Part shown: positions 54,481-64,000 of the stretch, piece by piece
Numbering within the stretch: position 1 is the first letter of the stretch
How the letters are laid out: each line of letters starts with the position of its first letter
From: Roseiarcus sp963816065
Lineage (GTDB): Bacteria; Pseudomonadota; Alphaproteobacteria; Rhizobiales; Beijerinckiaceae
NCBI GenBank assembly: GCA_963816065.1
Contig: CAWFJG010000009.1
Location: 210,428-274,427, forward strand
DNA length: 64,000 nt
Reading direction: 5' to 3'
Translations under genes and position numbers: made by a program
The notes under the pieces: model-generated
The model's input: only the letters and a program-made list of their open reading frames with translations
What the model was told of the DNA's origin: nothing
Database searches by the model: none

Positions 54481-55415
54481 GTGCCCGCTTGCCTCGATCC
54501 CGCCCATCCCGCCGCGCCCGCCGAAGGCGCCCATGCGCCGACCGAGGCGCGCGCGGCGCGCCTCGCCAAATTCCGGCGCGAACAGCTGATCGTCGACTAT
54601 CTCAACCGCGGCGTGTCGACCGCCGAGATCGCCACGCGGATCGACGTGAGCGAGAAGCGCATGCGCGTCCTCGTCCGCGAGATCCTCGCCCGGCGAATGC
54701 CGCATCCGCCCGAGGAGTTCGTCGCGATCCAGGTCGGCCGCCTCAACGAGGCGCTGCTCGTCGCCTATAGCGCCATGTCGCCGAGCAACCTCAGGGCGGT
54801 CGACCGCGTGGTGAAGATCGTGCGCGAGCTCGACCGCTACCACGGGTTCGGCGCCGCCGCGGTCCGGCGCCGTTCCGAGCCCGGGCGCCTTGCGGCCCCG
54901 GCCGAACGCCCCGTAGCCTACGGCGCCGCGCTGTTCTGCAGCGCCGAACTCGCGCTGCAAGTCGGCGAGATCGAGCGCCTCGAACCTTCGGCGGTGGCGG
55001 CCACGGCGCCCCCGGTTGCGCCGCCCGCCCGGAAATTCCGCCGCAAGAGATTGAAACCATTGATTTCACGCCCGGGTTTTCGGCCTCCAAAAGCGAGGGC
55101 GTGGCCGCAAGGCGCCCGCAGGACGACGCGGCGATCCAGGCGCCCCAGTCGCAGGGCGCTCCCGGAGCGGCGGAAACGCTCTCGGCTTGCCACGACGTCG
55201 CGCACGCCGAGACGGCGCCCTCGCTCAGAGGCGACGATGGCGCGGAAATTCCGGCGCAAGAGCTTGAAAACACTCAATTCACGCCCGGAAAGGCGTCGCC
55301 CGCGGAGGCTCCGGCGCCGCTCGTGGCGACGGATGACGATGACGACCCGTTCATCCCGCCCGCCTGGCGGGGCCCCAGGATCCGCATGATGGCCAACGGC
55401 GCCATGGCGTGCTGA
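54481..55415 (+). CDS. HTH-domain protein with duplicated C-terminal motif, one frameshift
   Basis: About 311 residues after repair. GTG 54481 is set by AAGGAG nine bases upstream and the promoter. An N-terminal helix-turn-helix with REQLIVDYLNRGVSTAEIAT and RIDVSEKRMRVLVREIL (about residues 35-75) is followed by a helical region (SNLRAVDRVVKIVRELDRYH). The frame shifts near 55026 (probably one C missing). In the restored frame PEIPPQEIETIDFTPG and AEIPAQELENTQFTPG are two copies of a 16-residue motif 71 residues apart, encoded by 48-base repeats at 55029 and 55242. It ends DDDDDPFIPPAWRGPRIRMM. Probably a DNA-binding regulator; target unknown. Confidence 0.6.
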
Positions 55416-55421
55416 CGGCCC

Positions 55422-57227
<1,806 letters not shown>

Positions 57228-57279
57228 GGCGCGGCATTAGCAGGGCGAGCGAACGAAGGGAACCAATTCGAGCCGCGGC

Positions 57280-58101
57280 TCAGCCCATGACCAAGCCCTC
57301 GATGTCGTGCTTTTGGGTCACCGGCGTCAGCTTGTCGACGATCCGGCAAACGAGATGGTTTCGGACGACCGGCGGAAGGCCATCGTAGTAGGCTTTCGTG
57401 ACCATGAGATCATGCAGCTTGTCGTGCCCCGCTCCCGGCGCGTCGACCCCGAGAACCATGACCGGCCGGGGGACCATCGAACCATGCGCCGTGCCGCGAT
57501 GGATCGTCAGCGCCGAACGGCAGGAGACGTCTCCCATCTGCGGATGCTTGCGCACCGCGCGCTCGGCATAGCGCGGCCACGTCTCCTCGGGCGGAAACAT
57601 CTCATGCGGCCAGGTCCGGCCGTCGTCCCACTGCGTGCCCGGCGCGACCTCGAACGGCCCCATGTCGGGGGTGACGTCGACGCCGGTCAGGTTGAAGGCG
57701 AGCGAGGTGATGCGCCGGTCACGCCATGTCTCGGGCGGAGAGGGAAAATCCCGGTGCCAGGGCTGGTTCTTGGCGCCTTCGAACGGGGTGTCGAACCCGA
57801 TCTCGACGATCCTGTAGTCCGGCCCCAGCGCCGCTCGGCACATCGCGGTCACCCAGGGGTGCGAGCCAAGCTCGACAAAGCCCCCAAACATCTCCGGAAC
57901 GATCTCGACGTACCAGCGACGCGGGCCCCGTCCGACGGCGCCGCCGGGCCGCTGGATCGCGTCCCAGAAGGCCGCCATCATGTCCTCGCGCATCCGTTCG
58001 GCATACGCGCGAGAAAAAGCGCCCTTCCGCCCGACGACGCCATCGCGCATGAGGGTCTCGTAGTCGACCTGGAGGGAATGAGCTGGATCGGCGACTTCCA
58101 T
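57280..58101 (-). CDS. Phytanoyl-CoA dioxygenase (PhyH) family protein
   Basis: A 273-residue Fe(II)/2-oxoglutarate oxygenase. ATG 58101 (MEVADPAHSLQVDYE) is chosen because GAGGAG lies just upstream. The iron site is visible: HxD in QPWHRDFPSP and the second His in LTIHRGTAHGS; an Arg for 2-oxoglutarate follows near the C-terminus (PRPVMVLG). Substrate is unknown; relatives hydroxylate lipids, amino acids or small natural products. An ArsR-type regulator gene lies 114 bases upstream on the same strand, so control by it is plausible. Confidence 0.82.
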   Translation of the reverse strand: MEVADPAHSLQVDYETLMRDGVVGRKGAFSRAYAERMREDMMAAFWDAIQRPGGAVGRGPRRWYVEIVPEMFGGFVELGSHPWVTAMCRAALGPDYRIVEIGFDTPFEGAKNQPWHRDFPSPPETWRDRRITSLAFNLTGVDVTPDMGPFEVAPGTQWDDGRTWPHEMFPPEETWPRYAERAVRKHPQMGDVSCRSALTIHRGTAHGSMVPRPVMVLGVDAPGAGHDKLHDLMVTKAYYDGLPPVVRNHLVCRIVDKLTPVTQKHDIEGLVMG

Positions 58102-58215
58102 TGTCTTCTCCTCGGTCTCCCACAAGACTCTCGTTGCCTGCGACTGTGGCGGCGGCAAGGCCCGCCATACCAGCTGCCCTCTCCCGGCCCGACCGGGTCT
58201 GAGTCCGTCGCAGAG

Positions 58216-58551
58216 TCACCCCTTGGCCAGCGCGTCCAGATCGCCGACCCTCTGCGTCCAGAACGCCAGCATGACGTTGAGCCAGGCGCCCACCTCCGTG
58301 AGCGGGCGCGGGTCGAGGTGGTAGACGCGCTCGCGCCCGCGCTTCTGTACGCGCACCAGACCGACTTCTCGAAGGAGCGCGAGTTGCTCGGAGATCGCGG
58401 ACCGCGCGATCGGCATCCCTTCGCTTAAGGTCGAGGCGGTCTTTGGTCCAGCGCGAAGCGCCATAAGAAGCCGCCGCCGAACGGGATTGGCGAGCGCGCC
58501 GAACACGTCGGGCGCGGCGTCCTGTTCGACTCCCGCTTTCCATTCCGCCAT
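58216..58551 (-). CDS. ArsR-family transcriptional regulator
   Basis: A 111-residue winged-helix protein. The DNA-binding part is FGALANPVRRRLLMALRAGP, then SEGMPIARSAISEQLALLRE (recognition helix) and the wing LVRVQKRGRERVYHLDPRPL. No Cys-rich metal motif is seen, so it does not look like an arsenic or metal sensor, and it resembles the SdpR/activator-like group. A 12-base direct repeat lies 56 bases upstream of its start. Likely acts on itself or on the neighbouring PhyH gene. Confidence 0.82.
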   Translation of the reverse strand: MAEWKAGVEQDAAPDVFGALANPVRRRLLMALRAGPKTASTLSEGMPIARSAISEQLALLREVGLVRVQKRGRERVYHLDPRPLTEVGAWLNVMLAFWTQRVGDLDALAKG

Positions 58552-58606
58552 CCCGCGCGGGCTCCTTCTTGTCGCAGCCGCTTATGTCGGGTCTTTCCGA
58601 CACATT

Positions 58607-58630
58607 CCAATGGACTTGCCAATGGACTTG
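58607..58630. repeat. Tandem 12-base direct repeat
   Basis: CCAATGGACTTG occurs twice in exact tandem. It lies between the divergent arsR and atpH genes. It may be a slippage product or a direct-repeat operator. The rest of 58552-58922 must hold the atp operon promoter, but no clear box pair was seen. Confidence 0.6.
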
Positions 58631-58922
58631 GCTCCATGCAGTCGCCGACGGTCGTCGGCAACTCGCTCGATGGTTCATCTATTGCTTTCTATTTGCAGCG
58701 CTTTTCGACGTCCACACGGGAATCTGCTCCTTTCGTTCGAGGCTTTCGATTTCGGCGACGCGGACGTTGCGCCCCTTGGGGGCCTATGGTACGTGACCGC
58801 CGTCTCGCGGGCCGGGGGCCAACTTCAGGACGCGCGGCGGGAACCTCAGAGGATCGCGCAAGAAACGTCCAGGCCCGCTGGCCGACGTCAAGGCGCATCC
58901 CTCCCAAAGGGATGATTGGATC

Positions 58923-59486
58923 TTGGCCGAAGACATCGATATCGTTTCTGGCGTATCCGGTCGCTACGCGTCCGCCTTGTTCGCCCTCGCCCAGGACGAC
59001 CGCCAGACCGACGCCGTAGCCCAGTCGCTGGAGACGCTCGACGCCCTGATCGCCGGAAACCCAGACCTTGAGCGCCTGGTCCGCAGCCCGGTCTTTTCCG
59101 CCAATGTCCAGGTTAAAGCGCTCGGCGCTATCCTCGACAAAGAAGGGATATCAGGGATCGCCGCCAATTTCGTCCGGTTGGTCACGGTCAAGCGCCGGCT
59201 CTTCCTGCTCCGCCAGATGATCGCCGACTACCGCAAACTCTACGACGCGAGCCGTGGCGTGACACACGCCGAAGTCACAAGCGCCTCGGCGCTTTCCGAC
59301 GGCAATCTCGTCGCTCTCAAAGACCAGCTCAAAGCCGCCTCGGGCGGCCGCGACGTCCAGCTCGACGTCAAAGTTGATCCCTCGATCATCGGCGGCCTGA
59401 TCGTCAAGCTCGGCTCGCGCATGGTCGACGGCTCGCTTCGCACCAAGCTCAACGCAATTCGCCTAGCCATGAAAGAGGTCGGCTGA
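58923..59486 (+). CDS. atpH: ATP synthase F1 subunit delta
   Basis: A 187-residue OSCP-like subunit that links F1 to the stator stalk. It begins at TTG 58923 (MAEDIDIVSGVSGRYASALF) and has the family segment RYASALFALAQ, NFVRLVTVKRRLFLLRQMI and the C-terminal DPSIIGGLIVKLGSRMVDGS. No ATG or GTG fits better. The stop overlaps the atpA ATG. Confidence 0.95.
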   Translation: MAEDIDIVSGVSGRYASALFALAQDDRQTDAVAQSLETLDALIAGNPDLERLVRSPVFSANVQVKALGAILDKEGISGIAANFVRLVTVKRRLFLLRQMIADYRKLYDASRGVTHAEVTSASALSDGNLVALKDQLKAASGGRDVQLDVKVDPSIIGGLIVKLGSRMVDGSLRTKLNAIRLAMKEVG

Positions 59487-61018
59487 TGGACATCCGCGCC
59501 GCAGAAATTTCTTCGATTCTCAAGAGCCAGATCGCCAATTTCGGCGCCGAGGCGGAAGTCACCGAAGTCGGCCAAGTCCTGAGCGTCGGTGACGGCATCG
59601 CCCGCGCCTACGGCCTCGACAAGGTTCAGGCCGGCGAAATGGTCGAGTTCGAGAATGGCGCCCGCGGCATGGCGCTGAACCTCGAGACCGACAACGTCGG
59701 CATCGTCATCTTCGGCACGGACCGCGAGATCAAGGAAGGCCAGACGGTCAAACGCACCGGCGCCATCGTCGACGTGCCGATCGGCAAGGAGTTGCTCGGC
59801 CGCGTGGTGGACGCGCTGGGCAACCCGATCGACGGCAAGGGGCCGATCAACGCCGTCAAGCGCGCCCGCGTCGACGTCAAGGCGCCCGGCATCATTCCGC
59901 GCAAGTCGGTCAACGAGCCGATGGCCACCGGCCTCAAGGCGATCGACTCGATGATCCCTATCGGCCGCGGCCAGCGCGAGTTGATCATCGGCGACCGCCA
60001 GACCGGCAAGACCGCCATCGCGCTCGACACCATCCTCAACCAGAAGTCGCTCAACGTCGCGGGCGCACCCGAAGGCCAGAAGCTCTATTGTGTCTATGTC
60101 GCGATCGGCCAGAAGCGCTCGACGGTCGCCCAGTTCGTCAAGGTGCTGGAGGAGAACGGCGCGCTCGAATATTCGATCATCGTCGCCGCCACCGCGTCGG
60201 ATCCGGCGCCGATGCAGTTCCTCGCCCCCTTCTCCGGCTGCGCAATGGGCGAGTTCTTCCGCGACAACGGCATGCACGCGGTCATCATTTATGACGATCT
60301 GTCGAAGCAGGCGGTCGCCTATCGCCAGATGTCGCTGCTGCTCCGCCGGCCGCCCGGACGCGAAGCCTATCCCGGCGACGTGTTCTATCTGCATTCCCGC
60401 CTGCTAGAGCGCGCCGCCAAGCTCAACAGAGACTTCGGGTCGGGCTCGCTGACGGCGCTGCCGATCATCGAGACGCAGGCCAACGACGTCTCGGCCTACA
60501 TCCCGACCAACGTAATCTCGATCACCGATGGCCAGATCTTCCTCGAGACGGATCTTTTCTACCAGGGCGTCCGTCCAGCGGTGAACGTCGGTCTTTCGGT
60601 GTCCCGGGTCGGCTCGTCGGCCCAGACGAAGGCGACCAAGAAGGTCGCCGGCAGGATCAAGGGCGAGCTTGCCCAGTACCGTGAGATGGCGGCGTTCGCC
60701 CAGTTCGGCTCCGACCTCGACGCGGTCACCCAGCGCCTACTCAACCGCGGCTCGCGTCTGACGGAGCTTTTGAAGCAGCCGCAGTTCTCCCCGCTCAAGA
60801 TGGAGGAGCAGGTCGCAGTGATTTACGCCGGCGTCAACGGCTATCTCGACAAGCTGGCGCTGCCGCAGGTGCGGCCGTTCGAGGACGGCCTGCTCGGCTA
60901 TCTGCGCTCGAAGCATCCCGAGGTGCTGGAGACGATCCGCTCGACCAACGATCTGTCGAGCGATACTGAAGCCAAGCTCAAGTCGGCTGTCAAGTCCTTC
61001 GCCGCCAGCTTCGCCTGA
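59486..61018 (+). CDS. atpA: ATP synthase F1 subunit alpha
   Basis: A 510-residue F1 subunit with regulatory nucleotide sites. Walker A GDRQTGKTAIAL near residue 170, the family run GEFFRDNGMHAVIIYDDLSK and RPPGREAYPGDVFYLHSRLL (with the arginine-finger region VGLSVSRVGSSAQ) are intact. It starts one base inside the atpH stop (TGATG), as expected for a tight operon. Confidence 0.97.
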   Translation: MDIRAAEISSILKSQIANFGAEAEVTEVGQVLSVGDGIARAYGLDKVQAGEMVEFENGARGMALNLETDNVGIVIFGTDREIKEGQTVKRTGAIVDVPIGKELLGRVVDALGNPIDGKGPINAVKRARVDVKAPGIIPRKSVNEPMATGLKAIDSMIPIGRGQRELIIGDRQTGKTAIALDTILNQKSLNVAGAPEGQKLYCVYVAIGQKRSTVAQFVKVLEENGALEYSIIVAATASDPAPMQFLAPFSGCAMGEFFRDNGMHAVIIYDDLSKQAVAYRQMSLLLRRPPGREAYPGDVFYLHSRLLERAAKLNRDFGSGSLTALPIIETQANDVSAYIPTNVISITDGQIFLETDLFYQGVRPAVNVGLSVSRVGSSAQTKATKKVAGRIKGELAQYREMAAFAQFGSDLDAVTQRLLNRGSRLTELLKQPQFSPLKMEEQVAVIYAGVNGYLDKLALPQVRPFEDGLLGYLRSKHPEVLETIRSTNDLSSDTEAKLKSAVKSFAASFA

Positions 61019-61077
61019 TCGCCTGACCCTCAACCGGACCTGCGCGCCGACGAGGCGCGAGGCGGAGACGCCAATCG

Positions 61078-61950
61078 ATGCCGTCGCTCAAGGAACTCAG
61101 AAACCGGATCGCCTCCGTCCGGTCGACGCAGAAGATCACCAAGGCGATGCAGATGGTCGCCGTCTCCAAGCTGCGCCGCGCGCAGAGCGCTGTCGAGGCT
61201 GCGCGTCCCTATGCCGAGCGGGTCGAGGCGGTGCTGACCAATCTCGCCGGCTCGGCGAGCGACGGCGAAGGCCCGCGCCTGCTTGTCGGCTCGGGTTCGA
61301 GCCAGACCCACCTGTTGGTCGTCTGCACCGGCGAGCGCGGACTCTGCGGGGCGTTCAACACCGCGATCGTCCGTTTGGCGCGCGATAGGGCGACCGCGCT
61401 GACGGGCGAGGGGAAGACGGTCAAGATTATCTGTGTCGGCAAGAAGGGTTACGATCAACTTCGCCGCACCCACGAAAAGCAGATCCTGGAGTTGATCGAT
61501 CTCCGCTCCGTCCGGACAATTGCCTATGAAACGGCGCGGCCGATCGGCGAAAAGATCATGGCGCTGTTCGACAGCGGCGAGTTCGATGTTTGCACCCTGT
61601 TCTACTCGCGCTTTCGCTCCGTCATTTCGCAGATCCCGACCGCCCAGCAACTTATCCCGCCGGAACTTGGCGAGACCAAGCCTGTCGACAAGGCGATAAG
61701 TTATGACTACGAACCCGACGAAAGCGAGATCCTGACCCAACTCCTGCCGCAGGCGCTGACCGTGCGCATCTATCGCGCGCTGCTGGAGAACGCCGCCTCG
61801 TTCTTCGGCTCGCAGATGAGCGCGATGGACAGCGCGACCCGCAACGCCGGCGAGATGGTGAAGAAGTACACCCTTCGCTACAACCGCACCCGACAGGCGA
61901 TGATCACCAAGGAACTGATCGAGATCATTTCGGGCGCCGAGGCGCTCTGA
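61078..61950 (+). CDS. atpG: ATP synthase F1 subunit gamma
   Basis: A 290-residue central shaft subunit of F1. It begins MPSLKELRNRIASVRSTQKI, has TKAMQMVAVSKLRRAQ and GERGLCGAFNTAI, and ends with the rotor motif SRNAGEMVKKYTLRYNRTRQ (here ATRNAGEMVKKYTLRYNR) and ITKELIEIISGAEAL. Complete and normal length. Confidence 0.97.
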   Translation: MPSLKELRNRIASVRSTQKITKAMQMVAVSKLRRAQSAVEAARPYAERVEAVLTNLAGSASDGEGPRLLVGSGSSQTHLLVVCTGERGLCGAFNTAIVRLARDRATALTGEGKTVKIICVGKKGYDQLRRTHEKQILELIDLRSVRTIAYETARPIGEKIMALFDSGEFDVCTLFYSRFRSVISQIPTAQQLIPPELGETKPVDKAISYDYEPDESEILTQLLPQALTVRIYRALLENAASFFGSQMSAMDSATRNAGEMVKKYTLRYNRTRQAMITKELIEIISGAEAL

Positions 61951-62010
61951 TCCCACCCTACCCTGTCGCTTCGCCGCAACCTCAGAAAATTGAAGAACGA
62001 GGACGTCAAA

Positions 62011-63453
62011 ATGGCCAATATCGCGAACGCCGTCGGCCGGATCACGCAGGTGATCGGCGCGGTCGTCGACGTGCACTTCGACAGCTACCTGCCGCCGATC
62101 CTGAACGCGTTGACGACCGATAACAACGGTCACCGGCTGGTGCTCGAAGTGGCGCAGCACCTCGGCGAGAACCAGGTGCGTTGCATCGCGATGGACATTT
62201 CCGAAGGCCTGGTGCGCGGACAGGAGGTCACCGACACCGGCGACCCGATCTCGGTCCCGGTCGGCGCGGGCACGCTCGGGCGCATCATGAACGTCATCGG
62301 CGAGCCGGTCGACGAAGCCGGTCCGATCCCGATGGAGGCGCGCCGGGCGATCCATCAACCGACCCCGGCCTATGTCGACCAATCGACCGAGGCGCAGATC
62401 CTCGTCACCGGCATCAAGGTGGTCGACCTGCTCGCTCCTTACGCCAAGGGCGGTAAGATCGGACTCTTCGGCGGCGCGGGCGTGGGCAAGACGGTGCTCA
62501 TCCAGGAGCTGATTAACAACGTCGCCAAGACCCATGGCGGCAATTCCGTGTTCGCCGGGGTCGGCGAGCGCACCCGCGAAGGAAACGACCTCTATCACGA
62601 GTTCATCGAGTCCAAGGTCAACTCCGATCCACACAATCCGGATCCGGAGATCAAGTCGAAGTGCGCGCTGGTGTTCGGCCAGATGAACGAGCCGCCGGGC
62701 GCGCGCATGCGCGTCGCGCTTTCCGGCCTCACCGTCGCCGAGCACTTCCGCGACCAGGGCCAGGACGTGCTGTTCTTCGTCGACAACATCTTCCGCTTCA
62801 CCCAGGCGGGTTCGGAAGTCTCCGCGCTGCTGGGCCGCATCCCCTCGGCGGTCGGCTACCAGCCGACGTTGGCCACCGACATGGGCGCATTGCAGGAGCG
62901 CATCACCACCACGACCAAAGGCTCGATCACCTCGGTGCAGGCGATCTATGTGCCCGCGGACGACCTGACCGACCCGGCCCCGGCCACGTCCTTCGCCCAC
63001 CTCGACGCCACGACGGTGCTGTCGCGCTCGATCGCGGAAAAGGGCATTTACCCGGCCGTCGACCCCCTCAACTCGACCTCTCGCATGCTGACCCCCGCCG
63101 TGGTCGGCGAGGAGCATTACGGCGTGGCCCGCCAGGTCCAGCAGGTGCTCCAGCGCTACAAGGCGCTGCAGGACATCATCGCGATCCTGGGAATGGACGA
63201 GCTTTCGGAAGAAGACAAACTGACCGTCGCCCGAGCCCGGAAGATCGAGCGCTTCCTGTCGCAGCCTTTCGACGTGGCCGCGGTGTTCACCGGCAGCCCC
63301 GGCGTCCAGGTGAAGATCGAAGACACGGTCAAGGGTTTCAAGGGCATCGTCGAAGGCAAGTACGACAATCTGCCAGAGGCGGCGTTCTACATGGTCGGCA
63401 CCATCGAGCAGGCGGTCGACAAGGCCAAGAAGCTCGCCGCGGAAGCGGCCTGA
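62011..63453 (+). CDS. atpD: ATP synthase F1 subunit beta
   Basis: A 480-residue catalytic subunit. Start ATG 62011 (MANIANAVGRITQVIG) with GAGG upstream, not TTG 61990. Walker A GGAGVGKTVLIQEL, the catalytic Glu region GERTREGNDLYHE, and DNIFRFTQAGSEVSALLGR are intact. The C-terminus QAVDKAKKLAAEAA is normal. Confidence 0.97.
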   Translation: MANIANAVGRITQVIGAVVDVHFDSYLPPILNALTTDNNGHRLVLEVAQHLGENQVRCIAMDISEGLVRGQEVTDTGDPISVPVGAGTLGRIMNVIGEPVDEAGPIPMEARRAIHQPTPAYVDQSTEAQILVTGIKVVDLLAPYAKGGKIGLFGGAGVGKTVLIQELINNVAKTHGGNSVFAGVGERTREGNDLYHEFIESKVNSDPHNPDPEIKSKCALVFGQMNEPPGARMRVALSGLTVAEHFRDQGQDVLFFVDNIFRFTQAGSEVSALLGRIPSAVGYQPTLATDMGALQERITTTTKGSITSVQAIYVPADDLTDPAPATSFAHLDATTVLSRSIAEKGIYPAVDPLNSTSRMLTPAVVGEEHYGVARQVQQVLQRYKALQDIIAILGMDELSEEDKLTVARARKIERFLSQPFDVAAVFTGSPGVQVKIEDTVKGFKGIVEGKYDNLPEAAFYMVGTIEQAVDKAKKLAAEAA

Positions 63454-63480
63454 GCGCAATAGGAAAGCCGAGGGTCGCCC

Positions 63481-63882
63481 ATGGCGCCGTTCCCGTTTGA
63501 ACTCGTTTCGCCGGACAAGGTCCTTTTCAGCGGCCCGGCGCGGGCCGTGGTCGTTCCGGGACACGAGGGCGACTTCCAGGTGCTCAGCGACCACGCCCCG
63601 ACCATGACCGCCGTCCGCCCGGGCGTCGTCGGCATCGAGGACGCGAGCGGACAGCACATGCGCGTGTTCGTGCGCGGCGGCTTCGCCGACGTCAACCCGC
63701 TCGGACTGACGATCCTCGCCGAAACGGCGATCCCGTTCGAGAACCTGAACGCCGCGCACCTCGACCAGGAGATCCTCAACGCCGAGGAGGACCTCGCCGA
63801 CGCGTCCGAGGACCAGAAGCAGGCGGCGCAGGAAAGGCTCGACCGCCTGCGAGAGTTGAAGGACTCGATGAAGCTAGGCTGA
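63481..63882 (+). CDS. atpC: ATP synthase F1 subunit epsilon
   Basis: A 133-residue rotor subunit that begins MAPFPFELVSPDKVLFSGPA. The conserved loop VVPGHEGDFQVLSDHAPTMT is present, and a C-terminal helical part (LDQEILNAEEDLADASEDQK) follows. It ends the atpHAGDC operon; F0 genes are elsewhere, as is usual in alphaproteobacteria. Confidence 0.95.
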   Translation: MAPFPFELVSPDKVLFSGPARAVVVPGHEGDFQVLSDHAPTMTAVRPGVVGIEDASGQHMRVFVRGGFADVNPLGLTILAETAIPFENLNAAHLDQEILNAEEDLADASEDQKQAAQERLDRLRELKDSMKLG

Positions 63883-63934
63883 GCAGAGCGCGGCTGCGCC
63901 GTTTGCTGTCCAGTCCTTCGCCGAGGGCGGGCCG

Positions 63935-64000
63935 ATGACGCGGGACGAGTTCGACGACGTCTGTGCTCGCCTGCCCCATGCGACCCACGTCGTCCAGTGG
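63935..64000 (+). CDS. MmcQ/YjbR family DNA-binding protein, 5' end only
   Basis: The 22 codons before the window edge read MTRDEFDDVCARLPHATHVV and QW. The short N-terminus with a late HVVQW run is typical of MmcQ/YjbR-like proteins, a small family of unknown role in which one member binds DNA. The gene is cut by the window. Confidence 0.6.
   Translation, partial: MTRDEFDDVCARLPHATHVVQW

Noticed and set aside
61030..63759. 909-codon minus-strand ORF across atpG-atpD-atpC
   Set aside because: Antisense shadow of three certain genes; composition is Arg/Asp/His-rich as expected from the complement of GC-rich coding DNA.

Overview
The window is high-GC DNA of an alphaproteobacterium, most likely Hyphomicrobiales (Rhizobiales). 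This rests on the split ATP-synthase operon (atpHAGDC without the F0 genes), rpmH-rnpA-yidC followed by engB, Tat-exported BMP-type binding proteins, FNR/FixK-like boxes and the intergenic palindrome types. The genus cannot be fixed from sequence alone.

Layout: 1-2.7 kb holds a partial phosphodiester glycosidase, then an acetyltransferase and a glutamate-type dehydrogenase. 3.2-7.0 kb is a broken ~1,275-residue nuclease-like plus STAND-like NTPase gene, a candidate antiphage sensor. 7-15 kb carries a PEP-CTERM protein, an amidase, a cyclase/TolB/TPR protein, an aldo-keto reductase, a deaminase and a DUF4239 protein. 15.2-21.2 kb is a complete BMP-type (purine/nucleoside) ABC importer with two binding-protein paralogues. 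21.6-32.3 kb has the SbcD/YhaN-like DNA repair pair, glycosyltransferases, lipA, an SDR and glyoxalase II. 32.9-40 kb is accessory: a small secreted protein, an AI-2E permease, a collagen-like protein, a membrane protein, a decayed flavodoxin, a P-type ATPase and a cytochrome b561 stump, with FNR-like boxes. 40-51.9 kb is mostly core: esterase lipoprotein, rpmH-rnpA-yidC, engB, prkA-yeaH-spoVR and phosphomannomutase. 52-55.4 kb is a second accessory island: two intact TIR-domain genes bracketed by two broken copies of a third TIR gene, then palindromic repeats and an HTH protein. 55.4-64 kb returns to core: lepA, a PhyH dioxygenase, an ArsR regulator, atpHAGDC and the start of a YjbR-like gene.

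About twenty single-base frameshifts are spread over the window. They hit genes expected to be intact (lepA, phosphomannomutase, yeaH, the yidC tail, the importer ATPase), and many lie in G/C runs. Much of this is probably consensus error rather than gene decay. The flavodoxin and one TIR gene also carry in-frame stop codons, so they are better candidates for true pseudogenes.

The most interesting material is the TIR cluster at 52.0-53.7 kb and the nuclease-STAND gene at 3.2-7.0 kb; both look like immune genes. Next come the FNR-box-associated remnants at 35.8-40 kb and the HTH protein with a duplicated 16-residue motif.
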